From the NCBI GenBank assembly GCA_016201105.1, contig JACQDN010000030.1, forward strand, positions 124,001 through 188,000: 64,000 nucleotides of DNA, read 5' to 3'. The translations under genes were made by a program, and so were the position numbers. The notes beneath the pieces were generated by a model. The model saw only the letters and a list, made by a program, of their open reading frames with translations. It had not been told where the DNA came from and ran no database searches. This DNA is from Pseudomonadota bacterium (GTDB lineage: Bacteria; Pseudomonadota; Alphaproteobacteria; Micropepsales; Micropepsaceae). How positions within the stretch are numbered: the first letter of the stretch is position 1; every line of letters starts with the position of its first letter. Below, in pieces: positions 29,662 through 39,211 of the stretch.

Positions 29662-32592
29662 TTAATGCGCTTCGTCCCAATTCGCTGCTGCGCGGGCTTC
29701 GACGACCAGCGGCACTGATAGCTCGACTGCCGGCAGCGCGGCTTTTTCCATCACCGACTTTGCCACTTTGGAAAGCGCGTCCACTTCCTTGTCGGGCACT
29801 TCGAACACCAATTCGTCGTGCACCTGCAGCAGCATCTTGGCCTTGAGCTTCTTTTCATTCAGCGCACCCGGTACGCGGATCATGGCGCGGCGGATGATGT
29901 CGGCGGCGGCACCTTGAATGGGTGCATTGATCGCGGCGCGTTCCGCCCCGCCACGATGGCCGGCATTCGACGACTTGATTTCACGAATGTGTACGCGCCG
30001 GCCGAACAGGGTTTCGACATAGCCGTGGTCGCGCGCGAACTGCTTGGTCTCTTCCATGTAGTCGCGGATGCCCGGAAAACGCTGAAAGTATTTCTTGATG
30101 TAGTCGTCGGCTTCGCCGCGCGGGATGCCGAGCTGGTTGGAAAGCCCGAACGCCGAGATGCCGTAGACGATGCCGAAATTGATCGCCTTGGCTCTGCGGC
30201 GCACTTGCGCGGGCATGCCCTTGACCGGCACGCCGAAAATCTCCGACGCCGTCATAGCGTGAATGTCGAGATCTTCGGCGAAGGCTTTCTTCAGCTGGGG
30301 AATATCGGCGATATGCGCCAGCAGCCTCAGTTCGATCTGGCTGTAGTCGGCGCTCAGCAGCTTTGAGCCTTTGGGCGCAATGAAGGCCTGGCGGATGCGG
30401 CGGCCTTCTTCGGTACGGATGGGAATGTTCTGCAGGTTCGGATCGGTGGAGGCGAGCCGTCCGGTAGACGACGCGGCCATCTGATAGGAGGTGTGCACCC
30501 GGCCCGTCTTGGGATTGATATAGGTGGGCAGCGCATCGGTGTAGGTGCCGCGCAATTTGGCGAGCTGGCGCCAATCGAGAACCTTCTTGGCGATGTCGTG
30601 CCCTTGCAGGGCAAGCTCTTCGAGAACGTCGGCATCGGTGGACCAGGCGCCGGTCTTGGTCTTGCGTCCGCCGGGAAGCTTCAAGGTGGTGAAAAAGAAA
30701 TCGCCCAGCTGCTTGGGCGAGCCGACGTTGAACTCGCCACCCGCCAGTTTGTAGATCGCCTTCTCCAACTTCGCCTGGATTTGCGCGAAATCGTTGGAGA
30801 GCCTGCGCAGCAAACCCGGATCGATGGTGATGCCTTCGCGCTCCATATCGCAGAGCACAGGAACCAGTGGGCGTTCCAGCGTTTCGTAGACCGTGACTTT
30901 TCCCAGCGCCACCAGCCGCGGCTTCATCAGCCCATGCAGACGCAAGGTCACGTCGGCGTCTTCGGCGGCATAGTGCGTGGCCTCTTTCACCGGCACGAAA
31001 TCGAAGGTGCGCTTGTCTTTGCCCTTGCCGGCGACCTCGGAAAAACTGATCGGCGTGTGCTTGAGATGTTCCTCGGAGAGTTCGTCCATGCCGTGACCGC
31101 GCAAGCCCGCGTCGAGCACATAGGAAATCAGCATGGTGTCGTCGAAGGACGCGATGCGGATGCCGCGTTCTTGAAATACGAGGAAGTCGTATTTCATGTT
31201 CTGCCCAATCTTCAGGATGGAGAGGTCTTCCAGAAGCGGCTTCAACCGCTTCATGAGATCTTCTTCCTTGATCTGTTCGGGAAGTCGGTTGTCGCCGAGG
31301 TTCAATCCCTGCGAGGCGCTGTGACCGGTGGGGATATAGCAAGCTTCGCCGGGCGCGACCGCCAGCGACACGCCGCAGAGCTTGGCCTGCAAGGCATCGA
31401 GTGACGTCGTCTCGGTATCGACACAAACCCGCCCCTCTTCACGCGCCCGCGCGATCCAGTGATCCAGCCGTGCGAGCGAAGTCACGGTTTCGTATTTCGT
31501 GTGGTCGATTTTTCGCAAGAGCAGTTCCTGCTCCATCACCGCGCCGGGACCCGCAGGCACCGGCGCTTTATCGGTGGGCAACGGCGCCTTGGCCTTGGCG
31601 GGAAGGAGTGTTGCTTCCTTTGGCGATGCGAGCTTGGCCTGCGCCGGATCGGGCGCGGCGGCGATCTCGTCGACATTTTCGACTCCGAAATGTGCGGCGA
31701 CCCGCTTGGTGATGGAGCCGAATTCCATCGCCTTCAGAAAGGGAATGAGCTTGGCGGGTTCCGGTTCGTGGACCGCGAATTCATCGGCCTCAACGCTGTG
31801 CGTGGCGTGATCGTCCAGCGTGACGAGCTTGAGCGAGAGCCGCGCGTTCTCGGCATTGGCCAGCAGGGTTTCGCGCCGTTTGGGCTGCTTGATCTCGCCG
31901 GCGCGTCTGAGCAGCGTTTCCAGATCGCCGTAGATGCCGAGAAGTTCGGCGGCCGTCTTCACGCCGATGCCGGGAACGCCGGGCACATTGTCGACGGAAT
32001 CGCCCGCCAACGCTTGCACTTCGACGACCTTGGACGGCACCACGCCGAAGCGCTCCATCACTTCGGCGCTGCCGATACGCTTGTTCTTCATCGTATCGAG
32101 CATCTGCACTTTGTCGTCTTCCACCAGCTGCATCAGATCCTTGTCGGACGAGATGATGGTGACGCGCGCGCCGGCTTCCTTGGCGATGCGGGCATAGGTG
32201 GCGATCAGATCGTCGGCTTCGAAGCCTTTTTCCTCGACGCAGGAGATGCTGAAAGCGCGCGTGGCTTCGCGCACCAGGGGAAATTGCGGAATCAGATCTT
32301 CCGGCGCCGGCGGACGGTGCGCCTTATATTGGGGATAGATCTTGTTGCGGAAGGTGACCTCGCTGGCATCGAAGATGACGGCGAGATGGGTCGGCACCTC
32401 CCAGCCTTTCATATCCTCCAGCAGCTTCCACAGCATATTGCAGTAGCCCGAGACCGCGCCCGTCGGCAGGCCGTCGGATTTGCGCGAGAGAGGCGGCAGC
32501 GCGTGATAGGCTCGGAAGAGATAACCCGAGCCGTCAACCAGATAGAGGTGATCGCCCTTCTTGAGGGGTCGCTTGGCGACTTTCGCGTTCAA
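29662..32592 (-). CDS. polA: DNA polymerase I
   Basis: Fills gaps and removes primers in replication and repair. 976 residues with three domains: N-terminal 5'-3' exonuclease (LYLVDGSGYLFRAYHALPPL, FEADDLIAT, VPGVPGIGVKTA), a 3'-5' proofreading domain with an intact DTETTSLD metal motif, and the polymerase domain (DYSQIELRLLAHI, RRAKAINFGIVYG, QVHDELVFEVP). A TTG at 32592 is the likely start: it overlaps the stop of the upstream zinc-finger gene (TTGA) and has a GGAG about 9-11 bases before it. An ATG at 32643 would lie inside that gene and is the alternative. Confidence 0.95.
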   Translation of the reverse strand: MNAKVAKRPLKKGDHLYLVDGSGYLFRAYHALPPLSRKSDGLPTGAVSGYCNMLWKLLEDMKGWEVPTHLAVIFDASEVTFRNKIYPQYKAHRPPAPEDLIPQFPLVREATRAFSISCVEEKGFEADDLIATYARIAKEAGARVTIISSDKDLMQLVEDDKVQMLDTMKNKRIGSAEVMERFGVVPSKVVEVQALAGDSVDNVPGVPGIGVKTAAELLGIYGDLETLLRRAGEIKQPKRRETLLANAENARLSLKLVTLDDHATHSVEADEFAVHEPEPAKLIPFLKAMEFGSITKRVAAHFGVENVDEIAAAPDPAQAKLASPKEATLLPAKAKAPLPTDKAPVPAGPGAVMEQELLLRKIDHTKYETVTSLARLDHWIARAREEGRVCVDTETTSLDALQAKLCGVSLAVAPGEACYIPTGHSASQGLNLGDNRLPEQIKEEDLMKRLKPLLEDLSILKIGQNMKYDFLVFQERGIRIASFDDTMLISYVLDAGLRGHGMDELSEEHLKHTPISFSEVAGKGKDKRTFDFVPVKEATHYAAEDADVTLRLHGLMKPRLVALGKVTVYETLERPLVPVLCDMEREGITIDPGLLRRLSNDFAQIQAKLEKAIYKLAGGEFNVGSPKQLGDFFFTTLKLPGGRKTKTGAWSTDADVLEELALQGHDIAKKVLDWRQLAKLRGTYTDALPTYINPKTGRVHTSYQMAASSTGRLASTDPNLQNIPIRTEEGRRIRQAFIAPKGSKLLSADYSQIELRLLAHIADIPQLKKAFAEDLDIHAMTASEIFGVPVKGMPAQVRRRAKAINFGIVYGISAFGLSNQLGIPRGEADDYIKKYFQRFPGIRDYMEETKQFARDHGYVETLFGRRVHIREIKSSNAGHRGGAERAAINAPIQGAAADIIRRAMIRVPGALNEKKLKAKMLLQVHDELVFEVPDKEVDALSKVAKSVMEKAALPAVELSVPLVVEARAAANWDEAH

Positions 32593-32777
32593 TGCGTTTG
32601 CGCTCCGGCCTTGAGCACAAAGCGCCTGTCGCAATAGGGGCATTCCACGAAATTCTCGTCGCCCATCTCCAAATAGACCTTGGGATGGCCGAGCGCGCCG
32701 CCGCCATCGCAGGCGACGCGGTGCTCTTCGACTTCGATGGTTTCCGGCGCGTCGAAAGATTTGGCGGTATCGGACAT
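32589..32777 (-). CDS. Zinc-finger protein, zf-CHCC type
   Basis: A 62-residue protein with the CHCC zinc pattern: C in HRVACDGGG, H in LGHPKVYLE and the pair in FVECPYCDRRF. Relatives include the C-terminal part of the complex I subunit NDUFS6. The ATG at 32777 has an AGGAATCC sequence upstream. Its stop overlaps the polA start by three bases, implying translational coupling. The role of the free-standing bacterial version is unclear; binding zinc is well supported. Confidence 0.85.
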   Translation of the reverse strand: MSDTAKSFDAPETIEVEEHRVACDGGGALGHPKVYLEMGDENFVECPYCDRRFVLKAGAQTH

Positions 32778-32921
32778 CGGATTCCTTTGGCGAATTCCTG
32801 TTGTTCTGCCCCACGGCAATTTGCGGGCGGCGCGATCATAGCCAGGGCTTGTCCGCCCGCAACTGGCGAAACTGCTGCCAAAATTGGGGCTTTTGCGGCT
32901 CTTTGCGCGCTCGGCTAGTTT

Positions 32922-33491
32922 ATGCCCATGGTCACACTCAACCGCATCTACACAAAAACCGGGGATAAGGGCGACACCGCGCTCGGCGACGGTACGCGCC
33001 TTCCCAAATATGCGCTGCGCATTTGCGCCTATGGCACGGTGGACGAAGCCAACGCCGCCATCGGAATCGCGCGCCTGCACACCCAAGGCGATGCCGACGC
33101 CATGCTGGCGCGCATCCAAAACGATCTCTTCGATCTCGGCGCGGATCTCTGCGTTCCCCAATCCGGCAAGCGCGGCGAAGGCGCCTTGCGCATTGTTGAC
33201 TCGCAAGTCGAGAGGCTAGAGCGCGAGATCGACGCGATGAACGGCGAATTGAAACCGCTCAACTCTTTCGTGCTACCGGGCGGAACGCCGGCGGCCGCCT
33301 ATCTGCATCTCGCCCGCGCCATCACGCGACGGGCGGAACGCCTGATGGTCGAACTGTCAAAACAGGAAGAGGTCGGGGCGACCACTATCAAATATATAAA
33401 CCGGCTTTCGGACCATCTCTTCGTGCTGAGCCGCCATGTGAACGCCAAAGGCGAGAAGGATGTGCTGTGGGTGCCGGGTGGGAATCGGTAG
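32922..33491 (+). CDS. Cob(I)alamin adenosyltransferase, PduO type
   Basis: Attaches the 5'-deoxyadenosyl group of ATP to cob(I)alamin, producing coenzyme B12. A 189-residue five-helix bundle with the ATP-binding N-terminus IYTKTGDKGDTALGDG, the CAYGTVDEANAAIG block, and FVLPGGTPAAAYLHLARAITRRAER. An ATG two codons in (32928) is an equally possible start. No other cobalamin genes are in view, so whether it serves synthesis or salvage is open. Confidence 0.92.
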   Translation: MPMVTLNRIYTKTGDKGDTALGDGTRLPKYALRICAYGTVDEANAAIGIARLHTQGDADAMLARIQNDLFDLGADLCVPQSGKRGEGALRIVDSQVERLEREIDAMNGELKPLNSFVLPGGTPAAAYLHLARAITRRAERLMVELSKQEEVGATTIKYINRLSDHLFVLSRHVNAKGEKDVLWVPGGNR

Positions 33492-33592
33492 CGACATTTC
33501 GATCTGCGGTTCGCGTCTCAGCGCGCGAGGGGATTATGTATGGCGTCACTCTATTGTCTTAATTCTCGTAGGTGTGGAAAGGCAGTTAACAA

Positions 33593-34009
33593 TTGAGTTG
33601 GATAAAAGATATCTATCTTACGATTTTTGTAGTCTTCTTTCGACTTAATGCGGGCAGATGGCCGACAGTATTCAATCATGATGCGAACAAGGCCGTCGCA
33701 ACCGTTTCATTGATTGATTGGTGTTTGATCTGGAGTGCGATATGCGTAGTTCAGTTGGCGACATGTCAGTTAGCCAACATCGCGATCTGGATTTTTCTAA
33801 TTCCCCTCTTGCTACTACTTTTGGTCAACAACCGCATATGGATCGCCTCTGGGGGAGGATCAGATTTCGAAAAGAGATTTGATTCGTTGCCAAGAGCCGC
33901 ACAAACAGTACTGCAATGCACAGCGATTGGTCTTACGATTTTGATTGTTGCCGCGACGATCGTGTTGACTTTAGCGGTTCGGTACACCCTATCGTCCAAA
34001 ATTGCATAA
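33593..34009 (+). CDS. Hypothetical AT-rich membrane protein
   Basis: Not recognised. 138 residues with hydrophobic stretches near 38-60, 63-80 and 110-132, so probably three membrane segments. A TTG at 33593 is the only upstream start, with a GGAAAGG ribosome-like site 9-15 bases before it. The region 33490-34010 is visibly richer in A/T than its neighbours and uses rarer codons (TTA, ATA, AGA), which suggests recent acquisition. The frame is intact, but it could still be non-coding. Confidence 0.45.
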   Translation: MSWIKDIYLTIFVVFFRLNAGRWPTVFNHDANKAVATVSLIDWCLIWSAICVVQLATCQLANIAIWIFLIPLLLLLLVNNRIWIASGGGSDFEKRFDSLPRAAQTVLQCTAIGLTILIVAATIVLTLAVRYTLSSKIA

Positions 34010-34046
34010 CATTTTGTCCCCGCCACCGGAGCAAAGCAGCGGCTAG

Positions 34047-34361
34047 CTATTCCACGTCCGCCGTGCGCCGGCCGAACAGGAAGGCGAGGATCACGCCGAT
34101 GACGCCCGTGACGAGCCAGCCCCAGATCTTCAGAAGCGCTTCGATCCAGCCGGGAACGGGCGACGGCAGCGTGTGCTCCAGCCAGGCCTTGAAGCCTGCG
34201 ACGCCACTGGGGTCGATCGCGGCCCAAACCTGTTCGATGGAACGCGTGGTGATCTGGCCGTGTTTCTCCAGAGACGTGATGATGTCCGCGCCCAGCAACA
34301 TCAGTGCAAGCACGATCAGAATCAGACTGATGATGCGCAGTACGACAAAGACGCCGTTCAT
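34047..34361 (-). CDS. Small membrane protein of unknown function
   Basis: 104 residues with an N-terminal membrane segment (VFVVLRIISLILIVLALMLL), a soluble loop of about 45 residues with conserved-looking tryptophans (SIEQVWAAIDPSGVAGFKAW), and a C-terminal membrane segment (WGWLVTGVIGVILAFLFG) ending in arginines. The ATG at 34361 has a GAGGGGTGG ribosome site. Function unknown. The longer upstream frame is translation of intergenic repeat-like sequence. Confidence 0.7.
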   Translation of the reverse strand: MNGVFVVLRIISLILIVLALMLLGADIITSLEKHGQITTRSIEQVWAAIDPSGVAGFKAWLEHTLPSPVPGWIEALLKIWGWLVTGVIGVILAFLFGRRTADVE

Positions 34362-34598
34362 GATCCACCCCTCGTCCGGCGCTCGATGCGCGCACCCCTT
34401 GGACGAAGACAAAGCGTAGCGAGCGGTTCGCGCGTCTACAAGAATGATGAAGCCCAATTAACCATGGGTTCGAATTTTCCCTGTCGTATTTTTTCACTGT
34501 GCGCGGTGCGGTGCACGTTTAGACGGCAACACCGCGCGCCTTTTAAGCAAGACCGCACAAACTTATTGCAATTGCCTGTTGCGGCTGCGCGAAGGCGC
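34362..34598. other. Intergenic region with repeat-like sequence, no gene seen
   Basis: Separates the small membrane protein gene from the CPBP protease. The left part (34375-34440) reads CGCGCACCCCTTGGACGAAG...GCGAGCGG, resembling dispersed alphaproteobacterial intergenic repeats. The right part has GTGCGCGGTGCGGTGCAC and ACCGCGCGCC elements that may pair. No open frame or RNA gene was supported. Confidence 0.4.
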
Positions 34599-35327
34599 TC
34601 AGGCGGCTTGCGCCGCGATACGGCGATCGGCGACGGCGACCATGTACGAAACAATGCCGCCATAGATGTCCAGAATCGCGTGCGCCAGCATCACCCACCA
34701 CAGGCTTGCGCTCCAGGCAAAGGCGATCGCAAAGATCAGGCCGATGGCGGCCGTGCGCGGAACACCGCGCCAGCCTTGATAGATATGGCCGATACCGAAG
34801 ATGAGCGAGGAGAGAACGACGGCTCCGATAAGGCCGACATAAGGGGTGAGAAACCACAGCAGGAAACCGCGATAGAGCAGCTCTTCCCAAACGCCGGCCG
34901 TGATCGCGACAAAGAAGAAGACGATGAATTCCCGGCGCGAGCGCGGCGTGATCTTGATCTCTTTCATCTGCTCGCGAAGCTTCGGCAGTTTTTCGCCGAC
35001 GAGCTTGGGAAGACGAAAGAGTTGGCTGGCGACGACGAGAATGACCAGCGCATCGAAACCGAGGCCATAGAGGCCTTTGGCGCCGACCGGGATATCGAGC
35101 CCCAATTGCGCGAGCGGGCGATGGGCCCAGAGCCACACAAACATCAACGCGCCCACGGCGATCCAGCCGCGGGTCATGGCTTGAACATAGCGCGGGACCA
35201 GCGAGCCTTGCGGATTGCGCGCGAGCCGGGAGCCGTTCACCACCGAAAACGCCGGCATCACGACAAAGGCGAGAAGCGCCAGCACCACATCGGGCCAGAG
35301 CTGGTTGGCGGCCAGACCGAAATGCAT
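34599..35327 (-). CDS. CPBP-family intramembrane metalloprotease (CAAX protease-like)
   Basis: A 242-residue integral membrane protein with about seven hydrophobic segments. The family motifs are visible: EELLYRGF (EExxxR), FGIGH (FxxxH) and the later AHAILD histidine. Bacterial members include glutamic-type proteases and proteins involved in peptide maturation or self-immunity; the substrate here is unknown. The ATG at 35327 has a GGGAG site five bases upstream; the in-frame TTG at 35339 is less likely. Confidence 0.85.
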   Translation of the reverse strand: MHFGLAANQLWPDVVLALLAFVVMPAFSVVNGSRLARNPQGSLVPRYVQAMTRGWIAVGALMFVWLWAHRPLAQLGLDIPVGAKGLYGLGFDALVILVVASQLFRLPKLVGEKLPKLREQMKEIKITPRSRREFIVFFFVAITAGVWEELLYRGFLLWFLTPYVGLIGAVVLSSLIFGIGHIYQGWRGVPRTAAIGLIFAIAFAWSASLWWVMLAHAILDIYGGIVSYMVAVADRRIAAQAA

Positions 35328-35388
35328 GCGAACTCCCAACAGCGCGATTTACCGTTCCGATCGAGGAGTGTAATCGGCCCCAGGGAAT

Positions 35389-35630
35389 TTGCACGCGAAG
35401 CCGCGAAGTCGCGAAGAAAAGGATTCACACGGAGCCACGGAGACACGGAGCTAGCAGTGTTTTCTGCACTTCAAATTCTACTCTCTTGATAAGCTTGTCC
35501 GGCGCGCTTCGCGCACCAACATTGAAAGATAAGGTCTAGAAATCAGAACTCGGATTCTCGAACCGCTCGGTGTCTCCGTGGCTCCGTGTGATATTTCCTT
35601 GCTCTTCGCGACTTCGCGGCTTCGCGTGAC
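35389..35630. repeat. Palindromic repeat, Family B, copy 4 (nested double palindrome)
   Basis: Outer arms GCACGCGAAGCCGCGAAGTC and GACTTCGCGGCTTCGCGTG enclose a second pair, CACACGGAGCCACGGAGACA and TGTCTCCGTGGCTCCGTGTG, around a degenerate centre GGCGCGCTTCGCGCACC. Unlike the other copies it lies between genes in the same direction (pnp and the CPBP protease). It accounts for most of the 360-base gene-free stretch here. Confidence 0.82.
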
Positions 35631-35691
35631 CAAAACAAAACCGCCCGCGAGCGGTGGCGCGCGGGCGGTTGGGTCAGTTTAAGAACTCAGA

Positions 35692-37830
35692 TCAGCCGGC
35701 TTGGCTTTCGGCGGGCTTGGCCTTTTTGGAAAGGTCTTCGCCGGTTGTCTGATCGACCTGCTTCATCGAGAGGCGGACCTTGCCGCGGTCGTCGAAGCCC
35801 AGCAGCTTGACCTTCACGGCCTGGCCTTCACTGACCACATCCGAGGTCTTGCCCACGCGCTGCGCGGCAAGCTCGGAGATGTGCACGAGGCCGTCCTTGG
35901 GACCGAAGAAGTTTACGAAGGCGCCGAAATCCATCACCTTCACGACTTTGCCGTCGTAGATCTCGCCGACTTCCGGCTCGGCCACGATGCCCTTGATCCA
36001 TTTGAGCGCGGCCTTGATCGATTCCGTATCGGCGGAGGCGATCTTCACCGTGCCGTCGTCTTCGATGTTGATCTTGGCGCCGGTCTTTTCGACGATCTCG
36101 CGGATCACCTTGCCGCCCGAGCCGATCACTTCGCGGATCTTGTCGGTCGGAATCTTGATCTGCTCGATGCGCGGCGCGTGTTCGCCGAGCTGGTCGCGGC
36201 TGTGGCTGATGGCCTTGGCCATTTCGCCCAAGATGTGCAGACGCCCGCCCTTCGCCTGATCGAGCGCAACGCGCATAATCTCTTCGGTGATGCCGGCGAT
36301 CTTGATGTCCATCTGCAGCGAGGTGACGCCGTCTTCGGTGCCGGCCACCTTGAAGTCCATATCGCCCAGGTGATCTTCGTCGCCCAGGATGTCCGACAGA
36401 ACCGCATAGCGCGCGCCTTCGAGAATGAGGCCCATGGCGATGCCCGCCGTCGGCTTCTTCAAGGGAACGCCCGCATCCATCAGCGCCAGAGAGGTGCCGC
36501 AGACGGTCGCCATCGAGGACGAGCCGTTCGACTCAGTGATCTCCGACACCACGCGCAGGGTGTAGGGGAATTCCTCCTTGCTCGGCAGCATCGGATGGAT
36601 CGCACGCCAGGCGAGCTTACCGTGACCGATGTCGCGTCGTGACGGCGCGCCCATGCGCCCCGTCTCGCCCACCGAGTAGGGAGGGAAGTTGTAGTGCAGC
36701 ATGAAGTGCTGCTTCTGGGTGCCTTCCAGGCTGTCGACGAATTGTTCGTCTTCGGAGGTGCCCAGCGTACAGACGACGAGCGCCTGAGTTTCGCCGCGGG
36801 TGAAGAGCGCCGAGCCATGCGTGCGCGGCAGGGTGCCGACTTCGGCCACGATGGGACGCACGGTGACAAGATCGCGCCCGTCGATACGCTTCTTGGTGTC
36901 GAGCACGGCGTTGCGCATGACATGGGCTTCCACGTCGTGCATGAGGTTCGAGAAGGTATTCTTGTCGACCTTGCCTTCACCCTCGCCGACATAGTGTTCG
37001 GCGAGCTTGGTGCGCACGGCGGCGATGGCATCGCGGCGGACGTGCTTCTCGGCAATCTGGAAGGCGGCGGCCAATTCCTTGGCGGCAACTGCTTTCAGCT
37101 TCTCGCGCACCGGCGCATGCACATCTTCGGGAACCGGGCGCGGATCCTTCGCGGCCTTTTCGGCGAGGCGGATGATTGCGTCGATCGCGGTTTGCATTTC
37201 GCGATGACCGAACATCACGGCGCCGAGCATGGTCGGCTCGTCCAGTTCCTGGGCTTCGGATTCCACCATCAACACGGCATCGGCCGTGCCAGCCACCACG
37301 AGATCGAGCTTGGAATTTGGCATGTCGTCGATCGGCGGATTGAGCTTGTATTCCCCGTCGATGTAACCGACGCGGGCAGCCCCGATCGGGCCCATGAACG
37401 GAAGGCCCGAAACGGTCAACGCCGCGGAGACCGCGACCAGACCGACGATATCAGGATCGTTTTCCAAATCGTGCGACAGGACCTGCACGACGACCAGGGT
37501 TTCGTTGCGATAGCCATCGGCGAACAGCGGGCGGATCGGACGGTCGATCAGGCGCGAGGTCAACGTTTCGCGTTCGGTCGGCGCGCGTTCGCGTTTGAAA
37601 TAGCCGCCCGGAATCTTGCCAGCGGCGTAATAGCGTTCCTGGTAGTTCACGGTGAGCGGGAAAAAATCCACGCCTTCGCGCGGCGCATCGGCGCCGACAA
37701 CGGTTGCGAGCACAACGGTCTCGCCATAGGTGGCAAGGACGGCGCCATCAGCCTGACGGGCGATCCTGCCGGTTTCGAGGGTGAGCGTGCGCCCGCCCCA
37801 TTCGAACGATTCTCGGACAATATTAAACAT
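35692..37830 (-). CDS. pnp: Polyribonucleotide nucleotidyltransferase (PNPase)
   Basis: Degrades RNA 3' to 5' with phosphate and is a degradosome component. 712 residues: two RNase PH domains ([36 protein letters not shown]), a KH domain with the [10 protein letters not shown] loop near residue 565 and an S1 domain ([21 protein letters not shown]) near 620. Last gene of the rimP-to-pnp operon, 150 bases after rpsO with a strong hairpin between. Confidence 0.97.
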   Translation of the reverse strand: MFNIVRESFEWGGRTLTLETGRIARQADGAVLATYGETVVLATVVGADAPREGVDFFPLTVNYQERYYAAGKIPGGYFKRERAPTERETLTSRLIDRPIRPLFADGYRNETLVVVQVLSHDLENDPDIVGLVAVSAALTVSGLPFMGPIGAARVGYIDGEYKLNPPIDDMPNSKLDLVVAGTADAVLMVESEAQELDEPTMLGAVMFGHREMQTAIDAIIRLAEKAAKDPRPVPEDVHAPVREKLKAVAAKELAAAFQIAEKHVRRDAIAAVRTKLAEHYVGEGEGKVDKNTFSNLMHDVEAHVMRNAVLDTKKRIDGRDLVTVRPIVAEVGTLPRTHGSALFTRGETQALVVCTLGTSEDEQFVDSLEGTQKQHFMLHYNFPPYSVGETGRMGAPSRRDIGHGKLAWRAIHPMLPSKEEFPYTLRVVSEITESNGSSSMATVCGTSLALMDAGVPLKKPTAGIAMGLILEGARYAVLSDILGDEDHLGDMDFKVAGTEDGVTSLQMDIKIAGITEEIMRVALDQAKGGRLHILGEMAKAISHSRDQLGEHAPRIEQIKIPTDKIREVIGSGGKVIREIVEKTGAKINIEDDGTVKIASADTESIKAALKWIKGIVAEPEVGEIYDGKVVKVMDFGAFVNFFGPKDGLVHISELAAQRVGKTSDVVSEGQAVKVKLLGFDDRGKVRLSMKQVDQTTGEDLSKKAKPAESQAG

Positions 37831-37901
37831 TCGTACTTTCCTTCATTCCTACGGCCGGATTGCCGTGAGGGTCTTTCTCGAGTCTCTCAAGAAAAGAGTG
37901 A

Positions 37902-37932
37902 GCACGGCTTCGCGACCATCGCGAAACCGTGC
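37902..37932 (-). promoter_or_regulatory. rpsO-pnp intergenic RNA hairpin
   Basis: On the minus strand GCACGGTTTCGCGA-TGG-TCGCGAAGCCGTGC forms a 14-pair stem with one G-U wobble and a three-base loop. The wobble pairs only in minus-strand RNA, so the structure belongs to the rpsO-pnp transcript. In E. coli a hairpin at the same site is the RNase III cut through which PNPase limits its own synthesis; a similar role here is an inference. It is not followed by a U run, so it is not a typical terminator. Confidence 0.6.
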
Positions 37933-37980
37933 GAAACATTTTGCAAAACGGTGGAGACGCGTTTTCAGCGTCCAAACCCT

Positions 37981-38250
37981 TTAGCGTCTCAGACCAAGCC
38001 GCGAGATCAGCGAATCGTAACGCTTCGAATCCGTGGCCTTGATGTAGTCGAGGAGCCGGCGGCGCTGCGACACCATCTTGATGAGGCCGCGGCGCGAGTG
38101 GTTGTCCTTGACATGGGTCTTGAAGTGCTCGGTCAGCTGAGTGATGCGCTCGGAGAGCACAGCCACCTGCACTTCGGGTGAGCCGGTATCGCCCGGCTTC
38201 GTGGCGTATTCGGTAATGACTTCAGTCTTTCGTTGGGCAGTCATCGACAT
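37981..38250 (-). CDS. rpsO: 30S ribosomal protein S15
   Basis: Primary 16S rRNA-binding protein of the small-subunit platform. 89 residues, exactly the family length, with [23 protein letters not shown], the [23 protein letters not shown] block and [24 protein letters not shown]. The ATG at 38250 (MSMTAQRK) fits homologues; the upstream frame overlaps truB. Confidence 0.97.
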   Translation of the reverse strand: MSMTAQRKTEVITEYATKPGDTGSPEVQVAVLSERITQLTEHFKTHVKDNHSRRGLIKMVSQRRRLLDYIKATDSKRYDSLISRLGLRR

Positions 38251-38257
38251 GTGTCGG

Positions 38258-39211
38258 TCATCCAGTTCCAAAGTTGAAAACACGAAACGGCCTAAGTTCT
38301 CCCTGAGCGAGTTCGGCCAGTGCTACTGGTTCGCCATCGCCGGTCGACAAATAGACCGTGAGCCCCTGAAGATCGTCGCTGTCTGGAGCTTCTTCCGTAA
38401 TGCGCGCAAACAGATTGGCGCGCATCAAAATCGGATTGCCGCTGCGTAGGCGTACCGCATCCGGACCTGTTACGGCCAACGCCGGGATGCCGTCCAGCGC
38501 GGTCGAAATTGGCCTCAAGTGCTCAAAAGCGGCGGGACTATGCATAAAACCCCTCAGCGTTTCTAGGGGTACGGCCAGGGCTTCGGTAAAGGAGCCAATT
38601 GCGGTGCGCCGCAGGCTGGAAACATGGCCGACCGTGCCCAGAAAAAGGGCCAGATCGCGAACCCAGGCCCGCACGTAAGTCCCTTTGCTGCAAAGGATTT
38701 CGAACTCGGCATGGTCGCCATCGGGCTGCCCCAACAGGCGGGCCTGGTGAACCAGGATCGTTCTGGGTTCCAGGACCACGGCCTCGCCCTCCCGGGCCAG
38801 GTCATAGGCCCGCTCGCCCTGGACCTTGATGGCGGAGTAGGCCGGCGGCACTTGCACGATCTCGCCTGTAAAGTGCGGCATGGCGGCCTCGATCTCCGCG
38901 CGCGTGGGACGTTTTTCGGAAAGTTGCGTAACACGTCCTTCAGCATCGTCGCTGTCGCGCGCTTCACCCCAACGGGCCGTGAAGCGATAGGTCTTTTGCG
39001 CATCCATCGCGAAGGGCACGGTCTTGGTCGCTTCGCCTAGCGCCACGGCCAGCACGCCGGTCGCCATAGGATCGAGCGTACCGGCGTGACCGGCCTTCTG
39101 CGCGTCGAAGATGCGTTTGACCGCGCCCACGACTTGCGTGGACGTGATGCCCTGCGGCTTGTCGATGATCACCCAGCCGTGGACGGCGTTGCCTTTTTTT
39201 CTACGAGCCAT
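38258..39211 (-). CDS. truB: tRNA pseudouridine-55 synthase TruB
   Basis: Makes pseudouridine 55 in the T loop of tRNAs. 317 residues with [13 protein letters not shown], the catalytic-aspartate motif [20 protein letters not shown], and the [32 protein letters not shown] region. The ATG at 39211 ([13 protein letters not shown]) is used, overlapping the rbfA 3' end by 11 bases. The reading frame upstream is only translation of the rbfA tandem repeat. Confidence 0.95.
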   Translation of the reverse strand: MARRKKGNAVHGWVIIDKPQGITSTQVVGAVKRIFDAQKAGHAGTLDPMATGVLAVALGEATKTVPFAMDAQKTYRFTARWGEARDSDDAEGRVTQLSEKRPTRAEIEAAMPHFTGEIVQVPPAYSAIKVQGERAYDLAREGEAVVLEPRTILVHQARLLGQPDGDHAEFEILCSKGTYVRAWVRDLALFLGTVGHVSSLRRTAIGSFTEALAVPLETLRGFMHSPAAFEHLRPISTALDGIPALAVTGPDAVRLRSGNPILMRANLFARITEEAPDSDDLQGLTVYLSTGDGEPVALAELAQGELRPFRVFNFGTG

